Below are positions 28,634 to 37,860 of a stretch of 64,000 nt of DNA, in pieces. The stretch is from NCBI GenBank assembly GCA_016025055.1, contig CP065590.1, positions 1,798,001-1,862,000 of the forward strand, read 5' to 3'. The position numbers and the translations under genes were made by a program. Each line of letters starts with the position of its first letter. Position 1 is the first letter of the stretch. Below the pieces are notes generated by a model, which was not told the DNA's origin, did not search any database, and worked only from the letters and a program-made list of their open reading frames with translations. This DNA comes from Chryseobacterium indologenes (GTDB taxonomy: Bacteria; Bacteroidota; Bacteroidia; Flavobacteriales; Weeksellaceae).

Positions 28634-30175
28634 TCACGAACTGCAGGAAAGAGTAGAGCATCCTGCAATATCATCATATCCTGATGGACGCTTCGATGAA
28701 AATTCAGGGAAAAGCTCCTGATACGGATTTTCCAGAGCCTGGGTTAGTTTATTCAACATTTCTGTTTTGCCATTGTTAATTTCCTCGATACATTGATATA
28801 ACAAATAATTTCTAAGAATGAATTTCGGGTTTGATTCTTTCATCATTGCTACAGAATCTTCTTTTGATATCGTGTTGAGTTCCGATCGCAATTCATATCT
28901 CTTTATAAAGTCCTTTATCTTTTTTAAACTTTCATCATTTAAGTGGCCATAAGATATATTCCTGAAAAGTTTCTGCAGGTCAGATTCGGGATTTATCTTT
29001 TCAAGTACATTAAAAAATAAAGTGTAATCCAGTTGTAGTTCCTGCATCAACCCTTGCCAACTTGTGAAAAAGTCTTCGTCATCTTTTAGTAATTCGTCGA
29101 GTCCGAACTTTCTGCATAGCATTTTATCGTGCGCTTCCCAGAAATAGCTTCCAAAATTATTTAAGGTGTTTTCGAGAAATTTCTCGTCTTTTACTAATGG
29201 ATGAAGAGCGTTGGCGAGTTGCCAGAGATTCCACTGTGAAATTTGTCCCTGTTTTCCAAATGCATACCTTCTTCCCGGCAGATCGGTAGTGTTTGGAGTG
29301 AAGTTCAGGTCATATTCATCCATCATGGAGTAAGGTCCGTAGTCAATTGTCAGTCCTAAAATCGACATATTGTCTGTATTCATTACGCCATGTACAAAAC
29401 CGACCCTGAACCATTCGATCATTAAATTGGCTGTTCGTGTGCATACATTTTCAAAAAAGTCTTTGTATTTCTGGTCGCCTGATGAAGTAATCTCCGGAAA
29501 ATAATTTTCGATCGTAAAATCTGTGAGATCCTGTAATGTTTTGTATTCTCCCTGGGCAGACATCAGTTCAAAATGTCCGAAACGAAGAAAACTTTCTGCG
29601 GTTCTTATAATGACGGCTCCTTTTTCATATTGTGGATTTCCGCTGTACATAATATCACGTACAACATCTTCTCCGGTCAGTACCAAGCTTAGTGCCCGCG
29701 TGGTTGGAACTCCCAGATGAAACATGGCTTCGCTCATCAGGTATTCCCGAACAGAAGATCTCAGTACGGCTCTTCCGTCTGCGTGTCTGGAATAGGGTGT
29801 TGCACCGGCTCCTTTCCACTGGATCTCCGTTTTTTTTCCTCCTTCATTGATGATCTCTCCCGCCAAAATGGCTCTTCCGTCTCCAAGCTGTCCGGCCCAG
29901 TTGCCAAACTGATGCCCTGCATAAGCTGTTGCATACGTCTGAATGTTATCAGGAAGCTGATTTCCTGCCAGAAAGTTCAGGTCTTTTTCTTCAAATTTCC
30001 CCAGTCCGATTTCTTCAGCAAGTGTTTCATTAAAAGCGATGAGTGCGGGCTTGTCAAAACCTGCGGGCTGAGTGGTTGCAAATAAGACCTTTGGAGTATT
30101 TCTCTGCATAAGGTTATTGGAAAAGTCTCCCGGAAATTTCTTGATAAAAGGCTGTCTGATACGTTCGATATTCAT
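28634..30175 (-). CDS. selO: Protein adenylyltransferase SelO (YdiU family)
   Basis: 513 residues. SelO is a pseudokinase-fold enzyme that transfers AMP to protein side chains and is linked to redox stress. Conserved stretches: AYAGHQFGNWAGQLGDGRAI (78-97 region), YSRHADGRAVLRSSVREYL, and GVMNTDNMSILGLTIDYGP with the Asn and Asp metal ligands. The protein ends CSTLSCSS. The third-last residue, a Cys, is the position occupied by selenocysteine in animal SelO. It has its own -7 box and lies after the PBP1A gene on the same strand. Confidence 0.95.
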   Translation of the reverse strand: MNIERIRQPFIKKFPGDFSNNLMQRNTPKVLFATTQPAGFDKPALIAFNETLAEEIGLGKFEEKDLNFLAGNQLPDNIQTYATAYAGHQFGNWAGQLGDGRAILAGEIINEGGKKTEIQWKGAGATPYSRHADGRAVLRSSVREYLMSEAMFHLGVPTTRALSLVLTGEDVVRDIMYSGNPQYEKGAVIIRTAESFLRFGHFELMSAQGEYKTLQDLTDFTIENYFPEITSSGDQKYKDFFENVCTRTANLMIEWFRVGFVHGVMNTDNMSILGLTIDYGPYSMMDEYDLNFTPNTTDLPGRRYAFGKQGQISQWNLWQLANALHPLVKDEKFLENTLNNFGSYFWEAHDKMLCRKFGLDELLKDDEDFFTSWQGLMQELQLDYTLFFNVLEKINPESDLQKLFRNISYGHLNDESLKKIKDFIKRYELRSELNTISKEDSVAMMKESNPKFILRNYLLYQCIEEINNGKTEMLNKLTQALENPYQELFPEFSSKRPSGYDDIAGCSTLSCSS

Positions 30176-30179
30176 ACTT

Positions 30180-30187
30180 CAAAGGTA
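30180..30187 (-). promoter_or_regulatory. -7 promoter box for selO
   Basis: Minus strand TACCTTTG only 4 bases before the ATG, implying a very short or absent leader. Confidence 0.4.
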
Positions 30188-30201
30188 TTAATTATAAAAG
30201 A

Positions 30202-30231
30202 AAAGACCTTCCAAATTATTGAAAGGTCTTG
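30202..30231 (-). terminator. Terminator after PBP1A
   Basis: AAAGACCTT / AAGGTCTT stem with a 12-base loop and a T-rich minus-strand tail, between the PBP1A stop and selO. Confidence 0.7.
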
Positions 30232-30250
30232 TATATTTCTAAAAGAGAAT

Positions 30251-32629
30251 TTATTTATTGAAATCTACTTCATCATTAGAATGAAGATTTTCATTGATAT
30301 TTTCTTCTTTCTTCTCTGCAGGTTTTTTTGGAGTCGGGTCTACAGGTCTCGGATTTTTGATCTCGTCAATGGTTTGAAGGCTTCCGTCATCTCCGTAACC
30401 TCCGCCTAAGCCTTTAAGGTTTGAGCATCCGTCTTTCCAGTCTGAAGGTTTGGTGAATTTATCATCCGGTGTAACGCCTAATGTTTTGTCTGCCCATACT
30501 TTTTTCATGAAGATGGCCCAGATCGGTAGTGCCATTCTAGCTCCCTGACCTTCACCTGTCCCGAAGAAGTGGGTTGCCCTGTCTTCCCATCCAACCCATG
30601 CACCGGTTGCCAGTTTTGGTGTGATTCCCATAAACCAACCGTCGGAGTTGTTCTGTGTTGTACCTGTTTTAGCTGCAATTTCAACTGCCTTTGAAATACC
30701 TCTTCTTCCCAATTCGCCGGAAGCGGTACCATATTGTGCTACACCTTTCATGAGTTCAATCATCGTGTAGGCGTACATCGGGTTCATAACTTCTTTAGGT
30801 TCTACATTTACTTCTTTGATAACCCTTCCGTTGGCGTCCTCAATTCTCCAGATCATCTCCGGCTTATTGTAGTTACCGTAGTTGGCGAATGTACTGTAAG
30901 CACCTAGCATCTCATAAATAGTAATATCTGACGAACCTAAGGCAATTGTATTGTTTCTAGGAATATCTTCTGTTACTCCAAGATCTCTTGCCGTCTGGAT
31001 AACGGCATCCACACCCGTCATTTCGATAAGTCTGGCGGCAACAGGGTTCTGAGAATGTGCCAATGCATCCTTTAAAGTAAGCATTCCTCCTCTTCCCGGA
31101 ACATGCCATCCGTTATGATCATACGTTCCGTTGGAAACGGCAGAACATGGTGTCATTCCCAGTTTCATAATAGCTGTAGCATATACGAAAGGCTTGAAGG
31201 TAGATCCTACCTGTCTTTTACCTTGTTTGATGTGGTCATACTGGAAGTGCTGCCAGTCAATACCTCCTACCCAGGCTTTGATTTCTCCGGTTCCTGGAAC
31301 CATAGACATTAGACCTGCCTGAGCAATTTGTTTATGATATCTGATGGAGTCCCAAGGTGACATTTCTACCTCTTCTTCTCCGTTCCATGTGAATCGGGAA
31401 GTTTTGATCGGTTTTTTGAATTCCATCATGATAGAATCTTCAGGCATACCATCAGCTTTAAGAAGCTTGTAACGTCCGGTTCTCTTCATGGCCTGAACCA
31501 TTACATCCTTGATCTGTTTGTCATTAAGGTAATAGAAAGGTCTGTTCTTTCTTCCTCTCTGCTCTGCATCAAATCTTTTCTGAAGATCGGTTAAATGTTC
31601 CTTGATAGCCTCTTCTGCATATTTTTGCATTTTAGAGTCAAGGGTTACATATATTTTTAAACCGTCTTTATAAAGATTAAGTTTTTTGCCGGTTTCTTTT
31701 TCGTGAGTTTCGAGATATTTATCAATCTCTTTTCTCAGGTAAAACTTATAATAGGCGGAATATCCGTCGGTAATACTTTTAATAGGGTGGAAGTCTACTT
31801 CTACAGGAGTATTGATCGCTTTTTGATATGTTTCCTCGTTGATGTAACCTGTTTTCTGCATCTGATCCAGTACAACATTTCTTCTTTCCTTCGCCTTTTC
31901 AGGGTACCTGTAAGGATTGTTTTTTCTTGGATTTTCAAGCATAGCCACAAATGTTGCGGCTTCAGGTAATGTAAGTTCTGAGGTTTTTTTGTTAAAATAA
32001 ACTCTGGAAGCCATTTCAATACCATTGGCATTGAAAAGAAAGTCGAATTTATTGAAATACAGGGTAATGATCTCTTCTTTGGTGTATCTTTTTTCAAGGC
32101 TTACGGCTACTACCCATTCTTTCAGTTTCTGAAACGCTCTTTGAACTTTATTTTGAGAAGCATTTCCGGTGAAGAGAAGCTTTGCAAGCTGCTGGGTAAT
32201 TGTAGAACCACCACCACGTTTACCTCCGTAAGCAACAGCTCTGGCGATAGAATACAAATCTATTCCTGAGTGTTCTTTGAAACGTTCGTCTTCTTTCGCC
32301 TGAAGAGCATAGATAACATAAGGAGGAAGATCCTTATACACAATAGGTTGTGTTTTTTCTTTTTCAAACTTGCCTAAAATGACCCCGTCTGAAGAAATGA
32401 TCTCAGAAGCGACAAAGATGTCCGGGTTTTCAAGTTCTTTTACATCCGGCATTTCCCCAAGGAAACCCTGAGAAACTGCAAAGAAAAGACCTGAAATTCC
32501 TAAAACTACTGCAATGAGTCCAATCCAAATAAATGAAACCCATTTTTTCCAGGAGGTGTTTTTTCTTTTTTTTGGGAGGCAGAGGAAAAGTTTTCCCCTT
32601 ATTTCCTGCATTTTTTTGTTTTCTTCCAT
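30251..32629 (-). CDS. Bifunctional penicillin-binding protein 1A
   Basis: 792 residues. One membrane anchor (about 31-54), then the GT51 glycosyltransferase domain (EDERF at 113-117, GGSTITQQLAKLLF from 140) and the transpeptidase domain (catalytic STFK at 476-479, later KTGTT in IAAKTGTTQNN). It polymerises and cross-links peptidoglycan at the outer face of the inner membrane. The short cytoplasmic N-terminus (residues 7-22) reads oddly in frame. In a neighbouring frame it reads NAGNKGKTFPLPPKKK, suggesting two compensating homopolymer errors at 32611-32617 and 32559-32573. Third gene of the ricT-gldH-PBP1A unit. Confidence 0.95.
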   Translation of the reverse strand: MEENKKMQEIRGKLFLCLPKKRKNTSWKKWVSFIWIGLIAVVLGISGLFFAVSQGFLGEMPDVKELENPDIFVASEIISSDGVILGKFEKEKTQPIVYKDLPPYVIYALQAKEDERFKEHSGIDLYSIARAVAYGGKRGGGSTITQQLAKLLFTGNASQNKVQRAFQKLKEWVVAVSLEKRYTKEEIITLYFNKFDFLFNANGIEMASRVYFNKKTSELTLPEAATFVAMLENPRKNNPYRYPEKAKERRNVVLDQMQKTGYINEETYQKAINTPVEVDFHPIKSITDGYSAYYKFYLRKEIDKYLETHEKETGKKLNLYKDGLKIYVTLDSKMQKYAEEAIKEHLTDLQKRFDAEQRGRKNRPFYYLNDKQIKDVMVQAMKRTGRYKLLKADGMPEDSIMMEFKKPIKTSRFTWNGEEEVEMSPWDSIRYHKQIAQAGLMSMVPGTGEIKAWVGGIDWQHFQYDHIKQGKRQVGSTFKPFVYATAIMKLGMTPCSAVSNGTYDHNGWHVPGRGGMLTLKDALAHSQNPVAARLIEMTGVDAVIQTARDLGVTEDIPRNNTIALGSSDITIYEMLGAYSTFANYGNYNKPEMIWRIEDANGRVIKEVNVEPKEVMNPMYAYTMIELMKGVAQYGTASGELGRRGISKAVEIAAKTGTTQNNSDGWFMGITPKLATGAWVGWEDRATHFFGTGEGQGARMALPIWAIFMKKVWADKTLGVTPDDKFTKPSDWKDGCSNLKGLGGGYGDDGSLQTIDEIKNPRPVDPTPKKPAEKKEENINENLHSNDEVDFNK

Positions 32630-32635
32630 TTATGG

Positions 32636-33103
32636 TTACGGTTTAGCCGTTTCTATTTTTACCCCAATATCCTCAATTCCCGGAAGGTTATCATTTCTCA
32701 TCGCCTGAATCAGGCCGATTTCATATTTCCCTTTTGCCGGAAACCTGTATTTTAATCTGTACTGAAATAACGTTTCTTTTGTGTCACCAAAGCCTGTACC
32801 AAGCCATTCTCCATTTGGTTTTGCCAAAACATAATTCAGGGTGTCTGTTTCCTTTTTCTTGTTTTGCAGATTGGTGAAGTTTACAATAAACCTTATATTG
32901 CTGTAAGGGTAATTGTTGTTGTTTCTTACGACAAATATAATATTTTTAGGATTCTGCGGATCTGTAATTTCAAGATTAAATTTTTGCTCACTTTTCTTGT
33001 TCCACTTATTGTCAACAGAGTTCATAATGACGGCTTCTCCCGGAGAAGAAGAGGTACAGCTAAAGAAAAGGATAAGGGAAAATAATCCTAAAATTTTACG
33101 CAT
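32636..33103 (-). CDS. gldH: Gliding motility lipoprotein GldH
   Basis: 155 residues from the ATG at 33103 (MRKILGLFSLILFFSC), which gives a proper lipoprotein signal; the longer frame to 33187 adds 28 residues lying inside ricT. GldH is one of the lipoproteins required for flavobacterial gliding. The rest is a single beta-rich domain (KNIIFVVRNNNNYPYSNIRF). The start overlaps the ricT stop by 8 bases, and the PBP1A gene follows after 6 bases. Recognition rests on length, lipoprotein type and the conserved ricT-gldH-PBP neighbourhood. Confidence 0.85.
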   Translation of the reverse strand: MRKILGLFSLILFFSCTSSSPGEAVIMNSVDNKWNKKSEQKFNLEITDPQNPKNIIFVVRNNNNYPYSNIRFIVNFTNLQNKKKETDTLNYVLAKPNGEWLGTGFGDTKETLFQYRLKYRFPAKGKYEIGLIQAMRNDNLPGIEDIGVKIETAKP

Positions 33104-34487
33104 TGTTATCTTTTTTTGGAGGATATTTCTTTTTAAATTTTTTCTTGTTCGGATTGTTGTTTTGAGGTTTTTTCTCGCCATCAGCATTGTTAGCTTCTAC
33201 CTTCACCACTGCTGCTTTTTGTTGCGGATTGGGTTTTTGCTGTTTTTGCTGGTTTCCTGAATGAGCGTTTTGGTTCTCAGGTTTTTCAGAACGTTCCGGT
33301 CTTTCTTGCCTGTCCGGTCTGTTTTTCTTTTGCCCCTGATTTTGTCCCTGATTATTATGGGGCTTATTCTGGTTATTTCGGTTTCTGTTTCCTCTGTTTT
33401 TCTTTTCGAAGCGGTCTACATTGTTTTCCTGGATCAGGTCAATACTTTGCAATGGCGATTCTGGCTGTTTCAAATCTTCCAGAGGAGGTGTTTTTTCTCC
33501 TCTTTTATTTTTTGAAATCAGTTTTTTCACAAGATCGATATCAAAATCATACCATGCGATAGAGCTGTCTACGTATGCAAACCACATTTTCTTTTTGAAA
33601 ACATCTATTTTAATACAGAAGGCTTTTCCTTTTTCTGTATCGAGCGTTGTCGAAGAAGAAGGGAAATTGCTTAACGCATCCAGGTAGCTATCCAGCTCAT
33701 AATTAAGACAACATTTAAGTTTACCACATTGTCCCGCAAGCTTTTGTGGGTTGATGCTCAGCTGTTGGTATCTCGCTACATTGGTATTTACAGATCTGAA
33801 ATCTGTAAGCCATGTTGAGCAGCAAAGTTCTCTGCCACAGGATCCGATTCCACCTACTTTTGCCGCTTCCTGTCTGAAACCGATCTGTTTCATATCGATT
33901 TTAGTCCTGAAGGCTCCTGCGTAATCTTTAATCAGTTGTCTGAAGTCTACACGGTTTTCAGCCGTATAGTAAAAGGTTACTTTCGAAGAGTCGCCTTGGT
34001 ATTCCACATCGGTAACTTTCATTTCGAGGCCAAGTCTTTGAGCAATTTTTCTTGCTTCAAGCTTTACGCCATCTTCTTTTTTCCTTGCTTCCTGCCATAC
34101 CTCAAGATCCTTTTGGTTGGCCTGTCTGTATATTTTAAGGGCTGATTCTTCAGAAAATTTCTTCTTTTTCATCTGAATCTTTACCAATTCTCCCGTAAGG
34201 CTTACTACGCCTACATCGTGTCCCGGACTTGATTCTACTGTAACTACGCTACCTATATGTAAAGGAATATTATTTACATTCTTATAAAACGATTTTCTGT
34301 CATTTTTAAACCTAACTTCTACAAAGTCACACCTGTTAGGTGCCGGATTGTTGATGTTAGAAAGCCAGTCAAAAACACTTAATTTATAACTATTCCCGCA
34401 GGTATTTACATTTTCACAGCCATTTGCGGTCTTTTTGGGACCACAAGAATGTGCAGAATCGCCGGATGTTTTACATCCACAACTCAT
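33096..34487 (-). CDS. ricT: RicT/PSP1-domain iron-sulfur regulatory protein
   Basis: 463 residues. Cysteine-rich N-terminus (CGCKTS, SCGPKK, NTCGNS) followed by the PSP1 C-terminal domain, with FYYTAENRVDFRQLIKDYAG and the cysteine clusters GSCGRELCCSTWL and GQCGKLKCCLNYE. The YaaT/RicT family forms an Fe-S-bearing complex with RicA/RicF affecting RNA processing in Bacillus; the flavobacterial role is not known. The last ~110 residues are low-complexity Asn/Gln/Lys/Pro-rich and probably disordered. First gene of the unit, with a consensus promoter at 34510-34538. Confidence 0.9.
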   Translation of the reverse strand: MSCGCKTSGDSAHSCGPKKTANGCENVNTCGNSYKLSVFDWLSNINNPAPNRCDFVEVRFKNDRKSFYKNVNNIPLHIGSVVTVESSPGHDVGVVSLTGELVKIQMKKKKFSEESALKIYRQANQKDLEVWQEARKKEDGVKLEARKIAQRLGLEMKVTDVEYQGDSSKVTFYYTAENRVDFRQLIKDYAGAFRTKIDMKQIGFRQEAAKVGGIGSCGRELCCSTWLTDFRSVNTNVARYQQLSINPQKLAGQCGKLKCCLNYELDSYLDALSNFPSSSTTLDTEKGKAFCIKIDVFKKKMWFAYVDSSIAWYDFDIDLVKKLISKNKRGEKTPPLEDLKQPESPLQSIDLIQENNVDRFEKKNRGNRNRNNQNKPHNNQGQNQGQKKNRPDRQERPERSEKPENQNAHSGNQQKQQKPNPQQKAAVVKVEANNADGEKKPQNNNPNKKKFKKKYPPKKDNNA

Positions 34488-34509
34488 ATTTCTATTATTT
34501 ATAATCTTG

Positions 34510-34538
34510 CAAATTTATGTATTTTTATCTTTATGCAA
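34510..34538 (-). promoter_or_regulatory. Promoter of ricT-gldH-PBP1A
   Basis: Minus strand TTG (34538-34536), 18 bases, TAAATTTG (34517-34510); the ATG is 23 bases on. Confidence 0.55.
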
Positions 34539-34545
34539 TTCTAAA

Positions 34546-34940
34546 ATAATTAAATAACCTGAATTCAGGCTAAAACATTATTATCTTTTAACAAATAAGT
34601 AAGAGGAAGCCTATGTATAAGGAATTATAAGAGGTTGAAAAAATTAACATTTTTTTTACCATCAGTAGAACGTCTTCCGGAAATTTATTAAGTAGATTTG
34701 CTAAAATTAACATTTGATATAGGGAGTCTGTAATCCTTCGCTTTTCTATAACTTATATTTCGTTAAATTAAACCATTGTTTAATCTTAAACATTCTGATA
34801 GATTGTTTTTGTTGATGCTGTTTAAGGGCTTAATATCTATGGTTTTGTAAACTTTTTTTCTTTAAGTGTTATTTTAAACATAATTTTCTTTTGGTATATT
34901 GTTTAAAATATTGGCAAATATTAACAGATGTATTCAAAAT
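34546..34940. other. Intergenic, no gene seen
   Basis: AT-rich stretch between the divergent ricT and FadL-family genes. Apart from the two promoter boxes at its edges I see only short spurious frames and no hairpin of note. Confidence 0.5.
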
Positions 34941-34945
34941 AATTT

Positions 34946-34953
34946 TATATTTG
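34946..34953 (+). promoter_or_regulatory. -7 promoter box for the FadL-family gene
   Basis: TATATTTG, 19 bases before the ATG at 34973. Confidence 0.5.
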
Positions 34954-34972
34954 GGTTATATAATAACAGTCT

Positions 34973-36208
34973 ATGAAAAAAATATTAGTATCAACTGCTT
35001 TATTGGCGGGCGTTCTATCTTATGCCGGAGGCTTCAGAGTTTCCTTGCAAGGGGTAAAACAATTGGCCATGGCGCATACTAGTGCTCATGCCGAAGATGC
35101 GAGTGTGACATTCTTTAACCCGGCGGGTATGTCATTTATACCTTCTAAGCTGAGTGTAGTAGCAGGAGGGTTTGGTGCAAGTAATAAAGTTACTTTTCAA
35201 AACTTAAATACTTTACAGAGTACAGAAACGGATAACCCTCTGGGAACGCCTATCTATGCAGCGATTACTTATAAACCAATAGAAAACCTATCTGTAGGTT
35301 TCAGTTTTTCAACACCTTTTGGAAGTACAATCAAATGGCCTGAAAACTGGGAAGGCAAAGAAATGGTTCAGAAGCTGGAACTGAAAAGTTACTATTTCCA
35401 ACCGATGGTTTCTGTGAAGCTTGCCCCTTGGTTGTCATTTGGTGCGAGTTATATTTATGCGAGAGGTAAAGTAGATTGGGATAAAGCCGTAACGCAATTC
35501 GATGGACAGGTTAATATTAATGATGAGAGAGCTTCCGGGCACGGTTATGGATTCGGTTTCTACTTCAGACCTGATCCGAAATTAGATGTGAGTGTTGCCT
35601 ACCGTTCAGCAATTGATATGAAAGCCAAAAACGGAACAGCTACCTTCAAATTCCCGACACAGTCTCCTTATTCATTATTGAAGTTAAATGCTGCAGGACA
35701 AGATGCATTTACGGCAACTCTTCCTTTGGTTGAAGAATATACAATCGGTTTAACCTATAAGATCACTCCGAAATGGTTAGTTTCTGCAGACTTTAACTAC
35801 CATGGGTGGGAAAGATACAGCAAGCTGACGCTGGATTTTGCCAATGCTCCTATCGGAAACCAGGCAGATCCTACCATTCTTGTGAATCCTAAGAATTTCA
35901 GAAATTCAAAAACATTCAGATTGGGTACACAATATGCATTTACCAATATGATTTATGGACGTTTAGGAGGGTATTATGACGAGTCTCCTTATACCAACGA
36001 AAACTTTATTCCGGAAACCCCTTCATTTGATACGTTTGTTCTTACCGGTGGGGTAGGATTTAAGTTAAAACAATTCGGAATTGATATTGCCGGAGGATAT
36101 GCAATGCCAAAATCCAGAGATGTTAACAATTCTAACCTTGGATTTTACGGTCAAGCGAAGGCAACTGCGTTCTATTTCGGTCTAGGTTTATCGTATAATC
36201 CTTTTTAA
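34973..36208 (+). CDS. OmpP1/FadL/TodX family outer-membrane transporter
   Basis: 411 residues with an N-terminal signal segment ending near YAGG. The FadL hallmark SVTFFNPAGMSFIPSK (about 43-58) forms the plug/NPA region. The remainder is beta-barrel-like and ends in an aromatic-terminated strand (LGLSYNPF). It is predicted to carry long-chain fatty acids or other hydrophobic compounds across the outer membrane. The GDSL lipoprotein gene starts 5 bases after its stop, so they form an operon; a lipase next to a fatty-acid porin is functionally coherent. Confidence 0.93.
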   Translation: MKKILVSTALLAGVLSYAGGFRVSLQGVKQLAMAHTSAHAEDASVTFFNPAGMSFIPSKLSVVAGGFGASNKVTFQNLNTLQSTETDNPLGTPIYAAITYKPIENLSVGFSFSTPFGSTIKWPENWEGKEMVQKLELKSYYFQPMVSVKLAPWLSFGASYIYARGKVDWDKAVTQFDGQVNINDERASGHGYGFGFYFRPDPKLDVSVAYRSAIDMKAKNGTATFKFPTQSPYSLLKLNAAGQDAFTATLPLVEEYTIGLTYKITPKWLVSADFNYHGWERYSKLTLDFANAPIGNQADPTILVNPKNFRNSKTFRLGTQYAFTNMIYGRLGGYYDESPYTNENFIPETPSFDTFVLTGGVGFKLKQFGIDIAGGYAMPKSRDVNNSNLGFYGQAKATAFYFGLGLSYNPF

Positions 36209-36213
36209 TTTGA

Positions 36214-37775
36214 ATGACTATGAAAAAAATTATAATATCAACAATAGCTGTTTCAGCACTACTTTTTACCGTTACAAGCTGTAAGACAGATTTTGATAAT
36301 GATGTAAAAGATATTCAGGTGTCAAAAGGTAGCGCTGACTTTACAAAATATGTCGCGTTAGGAAATTCTTTGACTTCCGGATTTAGAGATGGGGCTCTAT
36401 ATATAGATGGACAAAATGAATCTTATCCATCAATGATTGCCCAACAGATGAAATTAGTAGGAGGCGGAGATTTTAAACAGCCGCTAATGGCAGATAATAA
36501 CGGAGGGTTGATTTTAGCAACTTCATCAACGTCAACTTTACAGATCGCCAATACAAAACTTTATATTAAAGGATTTGTTGATGGCAGCCCTGATCTGGAT
36601 AATGCTAATGGTAATGTAGCAACAACAGTTGTCAATACGGTGCTTTCAGGGCCGTTTAATAATCTGGGCGTTCCTGGAGCTAAAGTGGCTCATTTGCTTG
36701 CTCCCGGATACGGAAATGTTCAGGGGTTGCAGCAAAAACGGCTAATCCTTATTTCGTAAGGTTTGCCAGTGAACCTAATACCTCTGTTATTGCAGATTTT
36801 AAAAAGCAAAATCCTACCTTCTTCTCCTTGTGGATTGGAAATAATGATGCGCTTTTATATGCCTTGGCTGGTGCGGATTCTTCAGTGGAAACACTGACGC
36901 CGCCTGCACAGTTTGCACAGTATTATAACGCACTCGTTGCACAGATAGCAGGTACAAAAGCTAAAGGGGTGATTGCCAATATTCCGAGTGTGACTTCAGT
37001 TCCTGCTTTGACAACGATTCCTACTAATCCACTGACGGCTGCTGTTCTTGGGAAAGGGAATGTTGCTGCCGGAGAAGCAGTAATCGATGATTTGAATAAA
37101 AATTTATACGGACCGTTAAGTCAGATTTTGACCGCAATCGGAGCTGGAGATAGAATTAAGCCTCTTTCGAAGACTGCCGCTAATCCGTTGTTGATTAAAG
37201 ATGAGAGTATCCCGGATCTTAAAGTACAAATTACTGCAGCAGCTGCAGGTTCCGGAAATCCTACTTTAATAGCTCTGGCTGCTTATCTTGGAGCGACTTA
37301 CGGACAGGCAAGACAGGCAAAATCAGGCGATCTTGTTCCTTTAACAACGAAAGCGGAAATCGGAAAACTAGAGACACTTCCAGTAGGAATACCTGCATCT
37401 CTTGGTGCAAAAGGGGTGGCTTATCCATTCGCAGACAGATATATACTAGTACCATCTGAAATTACAGAGATCAATACGGCAATTGATGCGTATAACGTAG
37501 CTATTAAGGCTGCTGCTACATCACAGGGTTATGCTTTTGTAGATGCGAATGCAAAATTAAAAGAACTGGCTACTAACTCAGGGATTGTTTGGGATGGCGT
37601 AAGATATACTGCGAAATTTGTATCCGGCGGAGCATTTTCACTGGATGGAGTTCATTTAACAGGTAGAGGATATGGAGTGATTGCCAATGAATTTATTAAA
37701 TCAATAAATGCTACGTACAGCTCTTCGCTTCCACTTGTAGATGCTAACAAATATTCAGGAGTTAAATTCCCGTAA
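36214..37775 (+). CDS. SGNH/GDSL-family lipoprotein hydrolase (frameshifted)
   Basis: Two frames join into 520 residues if one A is added to the run at 36734-36738, giving GLQQKTANPYFVRFASEP across the junction. Lipoprotein signal with Cys around residue 23 (FTVTSCKTD). SGNH blocks: YVALGNSLTSGF (block I, nucleophile Ser), WIGNND (block III) and DGVHLTGRGYG (block V with Asp and His). Predicted surface or periplasmic esterase/lipase acting on acyl esters, co-transcribed with the FadL-like porin. The real start may be the Met two codons in (36220). Confidence 0.9.
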
Positions 37776-37798
37776 TAATTGATAAAATAAAAACTTAG

Positions 37799-37830
37799 AA
37801 ACCACAGGAGTAATTCTTGTGGTTTTTTTT
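37799..37830 (+). terminator. Terminator after the FadL-lipase operon
   Basis: AAACCACA / TGTGGTTT with an 11-base loop and a T-run. The T-run merges into the prs -7 box. Confidence 0.75.
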
Positions 37831-37838
37831 TAAATTTG
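37831..37838 (+). promoter_or_regulatory. -7 promoter box for prs
   Basis: TAAATTTG immediately after the terminator T-run, 22 bases before the prs ATG. Confidence 0.5.
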
Positions 37839-37860
37839 CAAAATCTTTTAAAAAGTAAAA

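Noticed and set aside
34609..34665. Short minus-strand frame beginning with a signal-like MVKKMLIF
   Set aside because: Only about 24 codons, with no promoter box, no terminator and no motif; likely chance.
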